64,000 nt of DNA, from the NCBI RefSeq assembly GCF_029953285.1, contig NZ_JASAOI010000005.1, positions 1-64,000 of the forward strand, in the 5' to 3' direction. The position numbers were made by a program, and so were the translations under genes. This document shows, piece by piece, positions 36,330-45,349 of this stretch (the first letter of the stretch is position 1; each line of letters begins with the position of its first letter). The notes below the pieces were generated by a model that saw only the letters and a list, made by a program, of their open reading frames with translations, did not search any database and was not told the DNA's origin. This DNA is from Yinghuangia seranimata. GTDB lineage: Bacteria > Actinomycetota > Actinomycetes > Streptomycetales > Streptomycetaceae.

Positions 36330-37469
36330 CTACTTCTTGCCGAGCCCCGCGTCGTTCACGGCCGGCTTGCCGCCCGCGGCGAGGAGCTTGTTGAGGATCG
36401 TCAGGTCGTAGATGCCCTTGATGTCCGCGTCCTTGGTGACGCCGACCTTGACACCGTCGTCCTTGAGCTTGAGCAGCGAGGCGGCCAGCGGGTCGTTGGT
36501 GACCTCGATGTTCTTCCACGCGGCGTCGATGACCGCGGGCGGAAGACCCTTCTGGGTGAAGGCCGTCAGCTGGTCGTTGACGTCGGCCTTCGCCTTGTCC
36601 GGGTTGGCGTTGATCCAGTCCGTCGTGGCGAGCTGGCCCTTGACGAGCGCCTCGACGGTGTCCGGGTGGTCCTCGAGGAACTTCTTGCGGACGACCAGGT
36701 TCGTGGTGACGAACTTGCCCTCGGGCCACAGCGTGCGCTCGTCGACCAGCACCTTGGCGCCGGCCTCCTGGACGAGCCGGGTCGCCCACGGCTCGGGCAG
36801 CCAGCCGCCGTCCAGCTCACCGGTCTTGAACAGCGCCAGCGTCTGCGCGTTGTCGGTCGGGACGATGCTGACGTCGCCGCCGCCCTTGGTGTCCGTGCTC
36901 AGGCCCTGGGCCTTGAGCCAGGCGCGGACCGCGACGTCCTGCGTGCCGCCGAGCTGCGGCGACGCGATCTTCTTGCCCTTGAGGTCGGCCGCCGAGTTGA
37001 TGCCCGGCTTGACGACGAGCGAGGCGCCGCCGGACGTCGTGCCCGCGACGATGCGCAGCAGGTCGCCGTTCGTCGACGTGAAGCCGGAGATCGACGGGTT
37101 GGGGCCGATGTAGGTCGCGTCGATCGAACCGCCCTTGAGCGCCTCGATCGCGGCCGGGCCGGCGTTGAAGACCTGCGTGCTGATCTTCGTGCCGCCGAGC
37201 TCCTTGGCGTAGAAGCCCTCCTTGAGGCCGACCAGCGGAGTCGCGTGCGTGACGTTCGCGAAGAAGCCGAGCCGGAGCTCGGAGGCCGAGGTGCCCTTGG
37301 CCGAGGACGAGGCCGCGCCGGGGCTCTGGGCACCGGCGGCGGGCTGCGTCTTGTCGTCCTTCTTGTCGCTGCCGTAGCCGCACGCGGTGGCGAGCGCGAG
37401 CAGCGGAACGATCGCGAGGGATATGACGGTTTGTGCGGATCTGCGGCGCGAAAAACGGGCAGCGGGCAT
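36330..37469 (-). CDS. ssuA: Sulfonate ABC transporter substrate-binding lipoprotein
   Basis: Extracytoplasmic binding protein of 379 aa, anchored as a lipoprotein: lipobox LATAC with C30 after a basic-hydrophobic signal. The mature NMT1/SsuA-like domain starts LRLGFFANVTHATPLVGL; TYIGPNPSISGF and KIASPQLGGTQDVAVRAWL are typical of sulfonate/nitrate/taurine binding proteins. It lies 92 bp downstream of cysN. Confidence 0.94.
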   Translation of the reverse strand: MPAARFSRRRSAQTVISLAIVPLLALATACGYGSDKKDDKTQPAAGAQSPGAASSSAKGTSASELRLGFFANVTHATPLVGLKEGFYAKELGGTKISTQVFNAGPAAIEALKGGSIDATYIGPNPSISGFTSTNGDLLRIVAGTTSGGASLVVKPGINSAADLKGKKIASPQLGGTQDVAVRAWLKAQGLSTDTKGGGDVSIVPTDNAQTLALFKTGELDGGWLPEPWATRLVQEAGAKVLVDERTLWPEGKFVTTNLVVRKKFLEDHPDTVEALVKGQLATTDWINANPDKAKADVNDQLTAFTQKGLPPAVIDAAWKNIEVTNDPLAASLLKLKDDGVKVGVTKDADIKGIYDLTILNKLLAAGGKPAVNDAGLGKK

Positions 37470-37561
37470 GAGGGACCTTCCCTGGGAAGCCGTGCAGGGG
37501 CACGGAGTTCGGCGTACAGCGGACGGGCTGTGCTACGGATGGCAGCCGGAGCCGGGTTCGG

Positions 37562-38920
37562 CTACAGACATCGCTCCGTAGCGGAGTCCGTCTCACCGCC
37601 TCGCCGTCCCTGGTCGACGAACGCCGGACCGGCCATGCCCGCGGTGAGCGTGGAGCCGTCGGCCTCGTCGATGAGGAGGAAGGACCCGGTGCGGCGTCCG
37701 GCCGCGTACGGGTCGAGCGCCAGCGGCTGCGCGGTCCGCAGCACGACGTGCGCGATGTCGTTGGGGTGCAGCTCGCCCGGCGAGGACTGCCGCTCCAGCG
37801 ACTGGATGTCGACGCGGTAGGGGATCTCCTTCACGATCGCCTTCACCGTGCGGGTGGTGTGCTTGAGCAGCACCCGGTCGCCGGGCCGCAGCGGCTTGTC
37901 GGCGACGTGGCACACGGTGGCCTCGATGTCCTGCGTCGCGACCGGTGCGGCCTCGGCGGGCGCGATCAGGTCGCCGCGCGAGACGTCGACGTCCGACGAC
38001 AGCCGGATCGTGACCGACTCGCCGGCCTGCGCACGGTCCACGGTGGTGCCGAGCCGGTCGATGCCCTCGATGGTCGAGTGCGCGCCGGAGGGCAGCACCA
38101 CGACCGGGTCGCCGGTGCGGAACACGCCCGACGCGACCTGGCCCGCGTAGCCGCGGTAGTCGCGGAACTCGTCGTCGCTCTGCGGGCGCAGCACGTACTG
38201 CACCGGGAATCGCCCGTCGGCGTGCTCGTCCTGGCCGCCGGTCTCGACGGTCTCCAGGAACTCCAGGAGCGTCGGGCCGCCGTACCAGTCCATGTGCGCG
38301 GACGGGTCCACCACGTTGTCGCCGCGCAGTGCGGAGACCGGGATGGTGGTGACGTCCGGGACGCCCAACTCGCGGGCGAACGCGGTGAACTCGTCGGCGA
38401 CCGCGGCGAACACGCTCTCGTCGTAGTCGACCAGGTCCATCTTGTTGACCGCGAGCACGACGTGCGGCACGCGCAGCAGCGCCGCGACGGCGGCGTGCCG
38501 GCGGGTCTGCTCGACGACGCCGTTGCGCGCGTCCACCAGCACGACCGCGAGCTCGGCGGTCGACGCGCCGGTCACCATGTTCCGGGTGTACTGCACGTGC
38601 CCGGGGGTGTCGGCGAGGATGAACCGGCGCTTGGCGGTGGCGAAGTAGCGGTACGCCACGTCGATGGTGATGCCCTGCTCGCGCTCGGCGCGCAGGCCGT
38701 CGGTCAGCAGCGCGAGGTCGGCCTCCTCCATGCCGCGGTCGCGGCTGACCCGCTCGACGGCCTCGAGCTGGTCGGAGAGCACCGACTTCGAGTCGTGGAG
38801 CAGGCGGCCGACCAGCGTGGACTTGCCGTCGTCGACCGAGCCCGCGGTCGCCAGGCGCAGCAGGCCGACAGAAGCGTCCGCCTCCGCGTGCTCGGCGGAC
38901 CCGTTGATCTGACTGGTCAT
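37562..38920 (-). CDS. cysN: Sulfate adenylyltransferase subunit 1 (GTPase)
   Basis: GTPase subunit of ATP sulfurylase, 452 aa; GTP hydrolysis drives formation of APS by CysD. It shows G1 GSVDDGKST (27-35), G3 DTPGHVQY, G4 NKMDLVDY and an EF-Tu-like beta-barrel region. There is no fused APS kinase domain. The start is 2 bp after the cysD stop, so the subunits are translated together. Confidence 0.96.
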   Translation of the reverse strand: MTSQINGSAEHAEADASVGLLRLATAGSVDDGKSTLVGRLLHDSKSVLSDQLEAVERVSRDRGMEEADLALLTDGLRAEREQGITIDVAYRYFATAKRRFILADTPGHVQYTRNMVTGASTAELAVVLVDARNGVVEQTRRHAAVAALLRVPHVVLAVNKMDLVDYDESVFAAVADEFTAFARELGVPDVTTIPVSALRGDNVVDPSAHMDWYGGPTLLEFLETVETGGQDEHADGRFPVQYVLRPQSDDEFRDYRGYAGQVASGVFRTGDPVVVLPSGAHSTIEGIDRLGTTVDRAQAGESVTIRLSSDVDVSRGDLIAPAEAAPVATQDIEATVCHVADKPLRPGDRVLLKHTTRTVKAIVKEIPYRVDIQSLERQSSPGELHPNDIAHVVLRTAQPLALDPYAAGRRTGSFLLIDEADGSTLTAGMAGPAFVDQGRRGGETDSATERCL

Positions 38921-38922
38921 CT

Positions 38923-39846
38923 CTAGAAATATCCCTCGCGCTTGCGGTCCTCCATCGCGGCCTCGGACAGCTTGTCGTCCGCGCGCGTGGCACCCCGTTC
39001 GGTCAGTCGGCTCACCGCGATCTCGGCGATCACCTCGGCCACCGTGGCGGCCGGGGACTCCACCGCCCCCGTACAGCTCATGTCGCCGACGGTGCGGTAG
39101 CGGACGACGCGGCGCTCGAGCTTCTCGTCGCCCTTCGGGCCGCCCCAGTCGCCGGGGGCCAGCCACATGCCGCTGCGCTGGAACACCTCGCGCTCGTGCG
39201 AGAAGTAGATCTCCGGGAGGGGGATCTCCTCGCGCTCGATGTACTGCCACACGTCCAGCTCGGTCCAGTTGGACAGCGGGAACACGCGCACGTGCTCGCC
39301 GACCCGGTGCCGGCCGTTGTACAGGTTCCACAGCTCGGGGCGCTGGCGGCGCGGGTCCCACTGGCCGAACTCGTCGCGGAGCGAGAAGACGCGCTCCTTG
39401 GCGCGGGCCTTCTCCTCGTCGCGGCGGCCGCCGCCGAACACCGCGTCGAAGCGGTTCTTCTCGATCGCGTCGAGCAGCGGCACGGTCTGCAGCGGGTTGC
39501 GCGTCCCGTCGGGGCGCTCCTGCAGGCGGCCGTTGTCGATGAACTCCTGCACGTGGCCGACGAACAGCCGCAGCCCGTGCTCGGCGACCGTGCGGTCGCG
39601 GTACTCGATGACCTCGGGGAAGTTGTGCCCGGTGTCGACGTGCAGCAGCGCGAACGGGATCTGCGCCGGCCAGAACGCCTTGCGCGCCAGGTGCAGCATG
39701 ACGATCGAGTCCTTGCCGCCGGAGAACAGGATCACCGGCCGCTCGAACTCGCCCGCGACCTCGCGGAAGATGTGCACGGCCTCGGCCTCGAGCGCGTCGA
39801 GGTGGCTGAGCGCGCCGGGCGCGGAAAGCTCTACCGCGGTTGTCAC
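38923..39846 (-). CDS. cysD: Sulfate adenylyltransferase subunit 2
   Basis: Catalytic subunit of ATP sulfurylase, 307 aa, of the PP-loop ATP-pyrophosphatase family. The PP-loop is SGGKDS at 42-47; HVDTGHNFPEVIEYRD and FGGGRRDEEKARAKER are conserved, and the end DRKREGYF is the normal C-terminus. It lies 61 bp after cysH and 2 bp before cysN. An APS kinase gene (cysC), often found in this gap in related clusters, is absent. Confidence 0.97.
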   Translation of the reverse strand: MTTAVELSAPGALSHLDALEAEAVHIFREVAGEFERPVILFSGGKDSIVMLHLARKAFWPAQIPFALLHVDTGHNFPEVIEYRDRTVAEHGLRLFVGHVQEFIDNGRLQERPDGTRNPLQTVPLLDAIEKNRFDAVFGGGRRDEEKARAKERVFSLRDEFGQWDPRRQRPELWNLYNGRHRVGEHVRVFPLSNWTELDVWQYIEREEIPLPEIYFSHEREVFQRSGMWLAPGDWGGPKGDEKLERRVVRYRTVGDMSCTGAVESPAATVAEVIAEIAVSRLTERGATRADDKLSEAAMEDRKREGYF

Positions 39847-39907
39847 TTCCGCCTCCTGGGTGCCGTCGGGGTCGATCCGGTCTGTGCCGCGCGGGTTCGT
39901 GGTGCCA

Positions 39908-40606
39908 TCAGTGGATCCCGCACTCGGTCTTGTTGCGTCCGGCCCAGCGGCCGGCGCGGGCGTCCTCGCCGGGGGCGACCCGGCGGGTGCACGGCTCGCA
40001 GCCGATCGAGCCGTAGCCGTCCATCAGCAGCGGGTTGGTCAGCACGCCGTGCTCGAGGACGTAGGCGTCGACCTGGTCCTGGTCCCAGCGCGCGATCGGG
40101 GAGATCTTGACCTTGCGCTTCTTGGCGTCCCAGCCGACGACCGGGGTGTCCGCGCGCTCGGGGGAGTCGTCGCGGCGCAGGCCGGTCGCCCACGCGTCGT
40201 AGCCGTCCAGCGCGGTGGCCAGCGGCGCGACCTTGCGGAGCGCGCAGCACAGGTCGGGGTCGCGGTCGTGGAGCTTGGGGCCGTACTCGGCGTCCTGCTC
40301 GGCGACCGTCTGGCGCGGGGTGAGCGTGATCAGGTTGACCGGGTAGACGGCGGCGACCGCGTCGCGGGTGCCGATCGTCTCGGCGAAGTGGTAGCCGGTG
40401 TCGAGGAACACGACGTCGATGCCCGGCTGGACGCGCGAGGCGAGGTGCGCCACGACGGCGTCCTCCATCGACGAGGTGACGCACCAGCGGGAGCCGAAGT
40501 GCTCGGACGCCCAGCGCAGGATCTCCTGCGCGGTCGCGTCCTCGAGCTCGCGTCCGGCGTTCAGGGCGAGCTGCTCCAGCGCCTCGGCGGTGTAGGTCGC
40601 GGTCAT
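39908..40606 (-). CDS. cysH: Adenylyl-sulfate (APS) reductase
   Basis: Reduces activated sulfate to sulfite with thioredoxin, 232 aa. The cysteine pairs C120-C121 (DLCCALRKV) and C203/C206 (GCEPCTRR) bind the [4Fe-4S] cluster that marks APS rather than PAPS reductases; catalytic C229 lies in the terminal ECGIH. ATG 40606 has GAGGAGG upstream. A 223-bp gap before it, with nothing recognisable, may hold a secondary promoter. Use of APS fits the absence of cysC. Confidence 0.95.
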   Translation of the reverse strand: MTATYTAEALEQLALNAGRELEDATAQEILRWASEHFGSRWCVTSSMEDAVVAHLASRVQPGIDVVFLDTGYHFAETIGTRDAVAAVYPVNLITLTPRQTVAEQDAEYGPKLHDRDPDLCCALRKVAPLATALDGYDAWATGLRRDDSPERADTPVVGWDAKKRKVKISPIARWDQDQVDAYVLEHGVLTNPLLMDGYGSIGCEPCTRRVAPGEDARAGRWAGRNKTECGIH

Positions 40607-40829
40607 CTCGTCCTCCTCTCGTGGTCCGAACGGGTGAACATGCGGCCGAGTTGGCACCTTGGCGACTCGACCGGGCTAGCGTCGTGTGTGGCCGCCGGGC
40701 TGGCGGTGGCGGCCTGTGGAGCTGATGTAAGACCGCGGCGAGGGGTCCTCTCGACCGGGGCTGTCGGCGTCGAAGCAGGAAGGCCGACGGGCGACCGTCG
40801 GGCTCGTCGGCTCCGTGCCGGCGAGGAGG

Positions 40830-41021
40830 TCAATGCCCCTCCTTCGCGGTCGGCTGCGAGGGCGAAAGGACCAGACCGACGAACCTCAGGCCGAACACTC
40901 GGCGGCAGGCACCGCACAACCAGGTGCCATGCCCGTCTTCGTGCGGCCTGAGGTCTTCGTCGCCGCAGTAGGGGCAGTAGAACGGCACCGCCCGCTGCGT
41001 CCCTTCGCCGACATTGCTCAT
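40830..41021 (-). CDS. Zinc-ribbon protein of the sulfite reductase operon
   Basis: Protein of 63 aa with two CxxC pairs, C16/C19 (FYCPYCGDEDL) and C36/C39 (WLCGACRRVF), the pattern of a zinc ribbon or rubredoxin-like site. Its ATG overlaps the sulfite reductase stop by four bases, so it is translated with that gene. Streptomycete cys clusters, as I recall, carry a similar small protein here. It may pass electrons or help assemble the reductase; this is inference. Confidence 0.85.
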   Translation of the reverse strand: MSNVGEGTQRAVPFYCPYCGDEDLRPHEDGHGTWLCGACRRVFGLRFVGLVLSPSQPTAKEGH

Positions 41022-42703
41022 GAGAGATCGGCCTCCGTGGCACGCGCCGCCCACTGCGCGAAACGCTCGCCGTCGGTGCGCTGCTCCTCGAAGTTGCGGA
41101 CGACGCGCTCGACGTAGTCCGGCAGTCCGGCGGCGGTGACCTTCAGGCCGCGGACCTTGCGGCCGAAGCCCGGGTCGAAGCCGAGGCTGCCGCCCAGGTG
41201 GACCTGGTAGCCCTCGACCTGGTTGCCCTCGTCGTCCAGGACCAGCTGGCCCTTGAGGCCGATGTCGGCGACCTGGATGCGGGCGCAGGCGTTCGGGCAG
41301 CCGTTGATGTTGATGGTGAGCGGCTGGTCGAAGTCCGGGAGGCGCTGCTCCAGTTCCTCGATCAGCGTCTGGCCGCGGCCCTTGGTCTCGACGATCGCGA
41401 GCTTGCAGAACTCGATGCCGGTGCAGGCCATCGTGCCGCGCCGGAACGGACTCGGGTTGACCCGCAGGCCGAGCGCCTCCAGGCCCTCGGTCAGCGACTG
41501 CACCTGGTCCTCGGCCACGTCGAGGATGAGCATCTTCTGCTCGACGGTGGTGCGGACCCGGTCCGAGCCGTGCGCCTCGGCGAGGTCGGCGATCTTGCCG
41601 AGCGTCGCGCCGTCCACACGGCCCACGCGCGGCGCGAAGCCGACGTAGAACTTGCCGTCGTTCTGCGGGTGGACGCCGACGTGGTCGCGCCAGATGCCGC
41701 TGGGCTGCTCGGGCGCGGGGCCGTCGACCAGCTTGCGCTTGAGGTACTCGTCCTCGAGGACCTGGCGGAACTTCTCGGGGCCCCAGTCGGCGACGAGGAA
41801 CTTCAGGCGCGCGCGGTTGCGCAGCCGGCGGTAGCCGTAGTCGCGGAAGATGCTGATGACGCCTTCCCAGACGTCGGGCACCTCCTCGAGCGGCACCCAG
41901 GTGCCGAGCCGGACCGCGAGCTTCGGGTTGGTGGACAGGCCGCCGCCGACCCACACGTCGAAGCCGGGACCGTGCTCGGGGTGGTTGACGCCGACGAACG
42001 AGATGTCGTTGATCTCGTGGGCGACGTCGAGCAGCGGCGAGCCGGAGATCGCCGACTTGAACTTGCGGGGCAGGTTCGAGTACTCGGGCTTGCCGATGTA
42101 GCGGCGGTTGATCTCGTCGACCGCCCACGTGCCGTCGATGATCTCCTCGGCGGAGATGCCGGCGACCGGCGAGCCGAGCACGACGCGCGGCGTGTCGCCG
42201 CACGCCTCGGTGGTGGAGAGGCCGACGCCCTCGAGGATCTTCCAGATCGCGGGGACGTCCTCGATGCGGATCCAGTGGTACTGGACGTTCTGCCGGTCGG
42301 TGACGTCGGCGGTGCCGCGGGCGTACCGCTCGGAGACCTCGGCGACCGCGCGCAGCTGCGCGAGGTTCAGCCGGCCGCCGTCGACGCGGACGCGGAGCAT
42401 GAAGTACTCGTCGTCGAGCTCGTGCGGCTCGAGGACACCGGTCTTGCCGCCGTCGATCCCCGGCTTACGCTGGGTGTACAGACCCCACCAGCGCATCCGG
42501 CCGCGCAGGTCGCTGCCGTCGATCGAGTCGAAGCCTCGGTGCGCGTAGATGTTCTCGATACGCGCGCGGACGTTGAGGCCGTCGTCGTCCTTCTTGAACT
42601 GCTCATTGGCGTTGAGCGGCTCGCGGTGGCCGAGCGCCCACTGCCCCTCGCCGCGATGGCGTGAGGTCTTGCGGGGTCCGGCGGCCGAGGAGGAGGTGGC
42701 CAT
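41018..42703 (-). CDS. cysI: Ferredoxin-dependent sulfite reductase
   Basis: Siroheme/[4Fe-4S] enzyme reducing sulfite to sulfide with six electrons, 561 aa. Cluster and siroheme cysteines are C427, C433 (ACTGIEFCKLA), C469 and C473 (NGCPNACAR). Y76 (WGLYTQR) and C168 (TEACGD) correspond by motif to the Tyr-Cys crosslink of mycobacterial SirA, which favours sulfite over nitrite reduction. It is first in the sulfur operon, with a leader peptide 134 bp upstream, and overlaps the zinc-ribbon gene. Confidence 0.95.
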   Translation of the reverse strand: MATSSSAAGPRKTSRHRGEGQWALGHREPLNANEQFKKDDDGLNVRARIENIYAHRGFDSIDGSDLRGRMRWWGLYTQRKPGIDGGKTGVLEPHELDDEYFMLRVRVDGGRLNLAQLRAVAEVSERYARGTADVTDRQNVQYHWIRIEDVPAIWKILEGVGLSTTEACGDTPRVVLGSPVAGISAEEIIDGTWAVDEINRRYIGKPEYSNLPRKFKSAISGSPLLDVAHEINDISFVGVNHPEHGPGFDVWVGGGLSTNPKLAVRLGTWVPLEEVPDVWEGVISIFRDYGYRRLRNRARLKFLVADWGPEKFRQVLEDEYLKRKLVDGPAPEQPSGIWRDHVGVHPQNDGKFYVGFAPRVGRVDGATLGKIADLAEAHGSDRVRTTVEQKMLILDVAEDQVQSLTEGLEALGLRVNPSPFRRGTMACTGIEFCKLAIVETKGRGQTLIEELEQRLPDFDQPLTININGCPNACARIQVADIGLKGQLVLDDEGNQVEGYQVHLGGSLGFDPGFGRKVRGLKVTAAGLPDYVERVVRNFEEQRTDGERFAQWAARATEADLS

Positions 42704-42837
42704 GGGGCGTCCTTTGACGGGGTGTCAGGTGGACGCGCGCCGCACGTGGCGGTCCCGCTCCGCGCCGGATGAGGGCGCAAGGACGCAGGCTGCCGGTACG
42801 ACCGCGCGCCCGGCAGCGAATGGTGCGGGCGGGGGTC

Positions 42838-42921
42838 TCAGACCGGCATACAGAAGGCGCTGGACATACGTCCGAGGTCGACATGCAGTCGACCAACGAG
42901 GGCGATTCCGGCGCGAGACAT
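42838..42921 (-). CDS. 27-residue leader peptide of the sulfur operon
   Basis: A short frame starting MSRAGIALVG and ending HVDLGRMSSAFCMPV. The HVDLxRxxSAxC pattern with the late cysteine is the one found in 'putative leader peptide' families upstream of streptomycete sulfur genes. It lies 134 bp before the sulfite reductase start. Stalling at the cysteine codon when cysteine is scarce could control read-through, but I did not find a clear alternative hairpin pair. The rest of the 400-bp gap to the MarR gene has no other recognised feature. Confidence 0.8.
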   Translation of the reverse strand: MSRAGIALVGRLHVDLGRMSSAFCMPV

Positions 42922-43101
42922 GCCGAAAGTTTGGCGGAGAGTCGCCAAAGCGTCCATCTTCGTCCGCGATACGAACGCGGATCTCAGAATGTGGGCAGCG
43001 AGTCTTGCCATGTGGGATGGATGCCCATGAACGGGTGCCCGGAGTTGCGGATGCGGTGCGTTTGGTTACCGTACGGAAGGCCTGCGAGTGGTGAGGAGCT
43101 G

Positions 43102-43620
43102 ATGGACGTGTCCGGAGACCTGCTGGACCGGCCGCCGTGCCGGCCTGACGTCGAGGTGTCTGGCGCCGAGGCGACCCCCGCCGAGCGCGAGGCGTCGGTC
43201 GAAACCCTGCGCTATGCCATCAACGGGTTCCTGGCCGCGGTCCGCGCCGACCGGGCCGCGCGCACGGCGGGCGCCGACTCGCCACAGGTGCAGCGGCACC
43301 GCGTGCTGATGACGCTCGCCGACGAGCTCGACCTGGACGCCGCGACCCTGGCCACCGTGGTGGGCATGCCGCTCTCCCAGGTGAGCGGGCTGCTGACCGT
43401 CATGGGGCGCGAGGGCCTCGTGGAAGGCGTGCGCCCGGGCCGCGGGCGCGGCGCGACGGTGACCCGGCTCACCCCGGCCGGACTGCGCGCGCTCGACGAG
43501 CTGGACACCGGCTTCCGGCGGCACTGGGAGGCGGTCGTCGAGGACCTGCCGGCCGAGGACCTGCGCACGGCCGCGCGGGTGATCAGCCGGCTGACCGGGG
43601 TCATCGTCCCGTCGCGGTGA
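43102..43620 (+). CDS. MarR family transcriptional regulator
   Basis: Winged-helix regulator of 172 aa with text LATVVGMPLSQVSGLLTVMGREGLVEGVRPGRGRGATVTRLTPAG for the recognition helix and wing. ATG 43102 follows GAGGAG at a good distance; longer frames upstream run through the sulfur-operon leader. It is divergent from the sulfur operon and convergent with the acyl-CoA dehydrogenase gene, so it may regulate either or neither. Confidence 0.85.
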   Translation: MDVSGDLLDRPPCRPDVEVSGAEATPAEREASVETLRYAINGFLAAVRADRAARTAGADSPQVQRHRVLMTLADELDLDAATLATVVGMPLSQVSGLLTVMGREGLVEGVRPGRGRGATVTRLTPAGLRALDELDTGFRRHWEAVVEDLPAEDLRTAARVISRLTGVIVPSR

Positions 43621-43675
43621 GCCGTGCGCCGGCTCCCGGTGCTGCTGGTGCTTCTGGTGCTTGCGCTGCTGCGGC

Positions 43676-45331
43676 TCATCCCGTCGCGAGCCGGGGCCGG
43701 GCCCGGTCCACGATGGAGCGCGCGGCAACGCCCTTGGGGAGCGTGCCGAACATCAGGCCGCCCTCGCCGCCGAGCCGGGACGCGCAGAACGCGTCCGCGA
43801 CCTCGGGCGGCGCCCAGCGCAGCAGCAGCGAGCCGGACAGCAGCAGCGCCATCCGCTCGGTCAGCCGCCGGGCCCTGACCTCGACGCCGTCCAGGTCCGC
43901 CAGCTCGACCAGGAAGTCCTTGACCGCCGCGTCGAACCGGTGGTCGGCGCCGCGCGCCACGCCGATCTCGCGCAGGAACGCGTCCAGGCAGGCCGGCTCG
44001 CGGCGCAGCGCACGCAGCACGTCGAGGGCCTGGACGTTGCCCGAGCCCTCCCAGATCGCGTTGACGGGGGCTTCCTTATATATGCGCGGCATGCCGCTGT
44101 CCTCGACATAGCCGTTACCGCCGAGGCACTCCATCGCCTCCGCGGCGACCGCGATACCGCGCTTCGTCGTCCAGTACTTGGACACGGCGACCGCAATGCG
44201 GAACAGCGCCTGCTCGCCCGGGTCCTCCGAGCGGTACGCCGCGGCCAGCCGCAGCGCCAGCAGCGTCGTCGCCTCCGACTCGACCGCCAGGTCGGCCAGC
44301 ACGTTCGTCATCAGCGGCAGGTCGACCAGGAGCTGCCCGCCGACCCGCCGGTGCGCGGCGTGGTGGGTGGCCTCGGCCACTGCCTTCCGCATCAGCGCGG
44401 CGGAGCCGATCGTACAGTCGAGCCGGGTGGCCGCGACCATGTCGATGATCGTCCGGACGCCCCGGCCCTCGTCGCCGAGCCGCCGCGCCCACGTGCCGTC
44501 GAACTCGACCTCCGACGACGCGTTCGAGCGGTTGCCCAGCTTGTCCTTGAGCCGCTGCAGCTGGAAGACGTTCCGCGAGCCGTCCGGCAGCACCCGCGGC
44601 ACCAGGAAGCACGTCAGCCCCCCGGGCGCCTGCGCGAGCACCAGGAACACGTCGCACATCGGTGCCGAGCAGAACCACTTGTGCCCGGTCAGCAGGTACT
44701 CGCCGTCGGCGGCCAGCGGCACCGCCTCGGTGGTGTTGGCGCGCACGTCCGTGCCGCCCTGCTTCTCCGTCATGCCCATGCCGGCCAGGCAGCCGGGCTT
44801 GTCGCCCGGCGGGACCAGGAGCTGGTCGCCGTACACCGTCGAGGTCAGCCGCGGCTCCCACTCGGCGGCCAGCGCCGGGTCGGTGCGCAGCGCCGGGACG
44901 GCGGCGTACGTCATGGAGACCGGGCAGCCGTGGCCGCCCTCGGCCTGGCTCCAGGTCAGGAAGCCCGCCGCGCGGAGCACGTGCGCGGCCGGCTGCGTGC
45001 CGGGCTCCTTGGCCGCCCACGGGGTGCCGGCCAGTCCGTACGACAGCGCCGTGCGCATCAACTGGTGCCAGGCCGGGTGGAAGTCGACCTCGTCGGCGCG
45101 GTTGCCGTAGCGGTCGTGGGTTCTCAGGACCGGCGTGTGGGTGTTGGCCTCGCGGGCCCACTCCTGCGCGGTCGCGGAGCCGGCCAGCGCGCCCAGCTCG
45201 TGCAGCCGTTCGAGGTCCGCCCCGGGGGCGTGCCGGCGGACGGCTTCGACAAGTGCCACATCTGTACCGAAGACGTCGTAGTCGGTCAGCGGCGGAGGCT
45301 GGTTGAGGACGACGTGGGTAGGACGGCCCAT
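43676..45331 (-). CDS. AidB-like acyl-CoA dehydrogenase
   Basis: Flavoprotein of 551 aa of the acyl-CoA dehydrogenase superfamily, AidB/isovaleryl-like branch. It begins with the AidB-type lead (THVVLNQPPPLTDYD), has GMGMTEKQGGTDVRANTT (flavin site), DKLGNRSNASSEVEF and CLGGNGYVEDSGMPRIYKE, and EGSGNVQALDVLRAL near the end. AidB of E. coli binds DNA and is induced by alkylation stress; whether this protein is an enzyme or protective is open. ATG 45331 is 18 bp from the divergent YihY start. Confidence 0.9.
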   Translation of the reverse strand: MGRPTHVVLNQPPPLTDYDVFGTDVALVEAVRRHAPGADLERLHELGALAGSATAQEWAREANTHTPVLRTHDRYGNRADEVDFHPAWHQLMRTALSYGLAGTPWAAKEPGTQPAAHVLRAAGFLTWSQAEGGHGCPVSMTYAAVPALRTDPALAAEWEPRLTSTVYGDQLLVPPGDKPGCLAGMGMTEKQGGTDVRANTTEAVPLAADGEYLLTGHKWFCSAPMCDVFLVLAQAPGGLTCFLVPRVLPDGSRNVFQLQRLKDKLGNRSNASSEVEFDGTWARRLGDEGRGVRTIIDMVAATRLDCTIGSAALMRKAVAEATHHAAHRRVGGQLLVDLPLMTNVLADLAVESEATTLLALRLAAAYRSEDPGEQALFRIAVAVSKYWTTKRGIAVAAEAMECLGGNGYVEDSGMPRIYKEAPVNAIWEGSGNVQALDVLRALRREPACLDAFLREIGVARGADHRFDAAVKDFLVELADLDGVEVRARRLTERMALLLSGSLLLRWAPPEVADAFCASRLGGEGGLMFGTLPKGVAARSIVDRARPRLATG

Positions 45332-45337
45332 TCCCGA

Positions 45338-45344
45338 TACTTTA
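45338..45344. promoter_or_regulatory. Face-to-face -10 elements for two leaderless genes
   Basis: Only 18 bp separate the ATG at 45331 (minus) and the GTG at 45350 (plus). TACTTT (45338-45343) reads as a -10 box for the plus gene with its predicted start at the GTG itself; TAAAGT on the minus strand (45344-45339) does the same for the ATG. The two boxes share five bases, so polymerase should be able to serve only one gene at a time. Neither gene has a Shine-Dalgarno site. Confidence 0.55.
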
Positions 45345-45349
45345 GAACC

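Noticed and set aside
43102-43620. Calling the MarR protein the regulator of the sulfur operon
   Set aside because: Divergent position alone is weak support; 180 bp and a leader peptide separate them, and I found no dyad clearly shared by both promoters.
43661-45349. A 992-residue protein spanning 43661-46639
   Set aside because: The first 560 codons are antisense to the acyl-CoA dehydrogenase gene; the real YihY start is the GTG at 45350.
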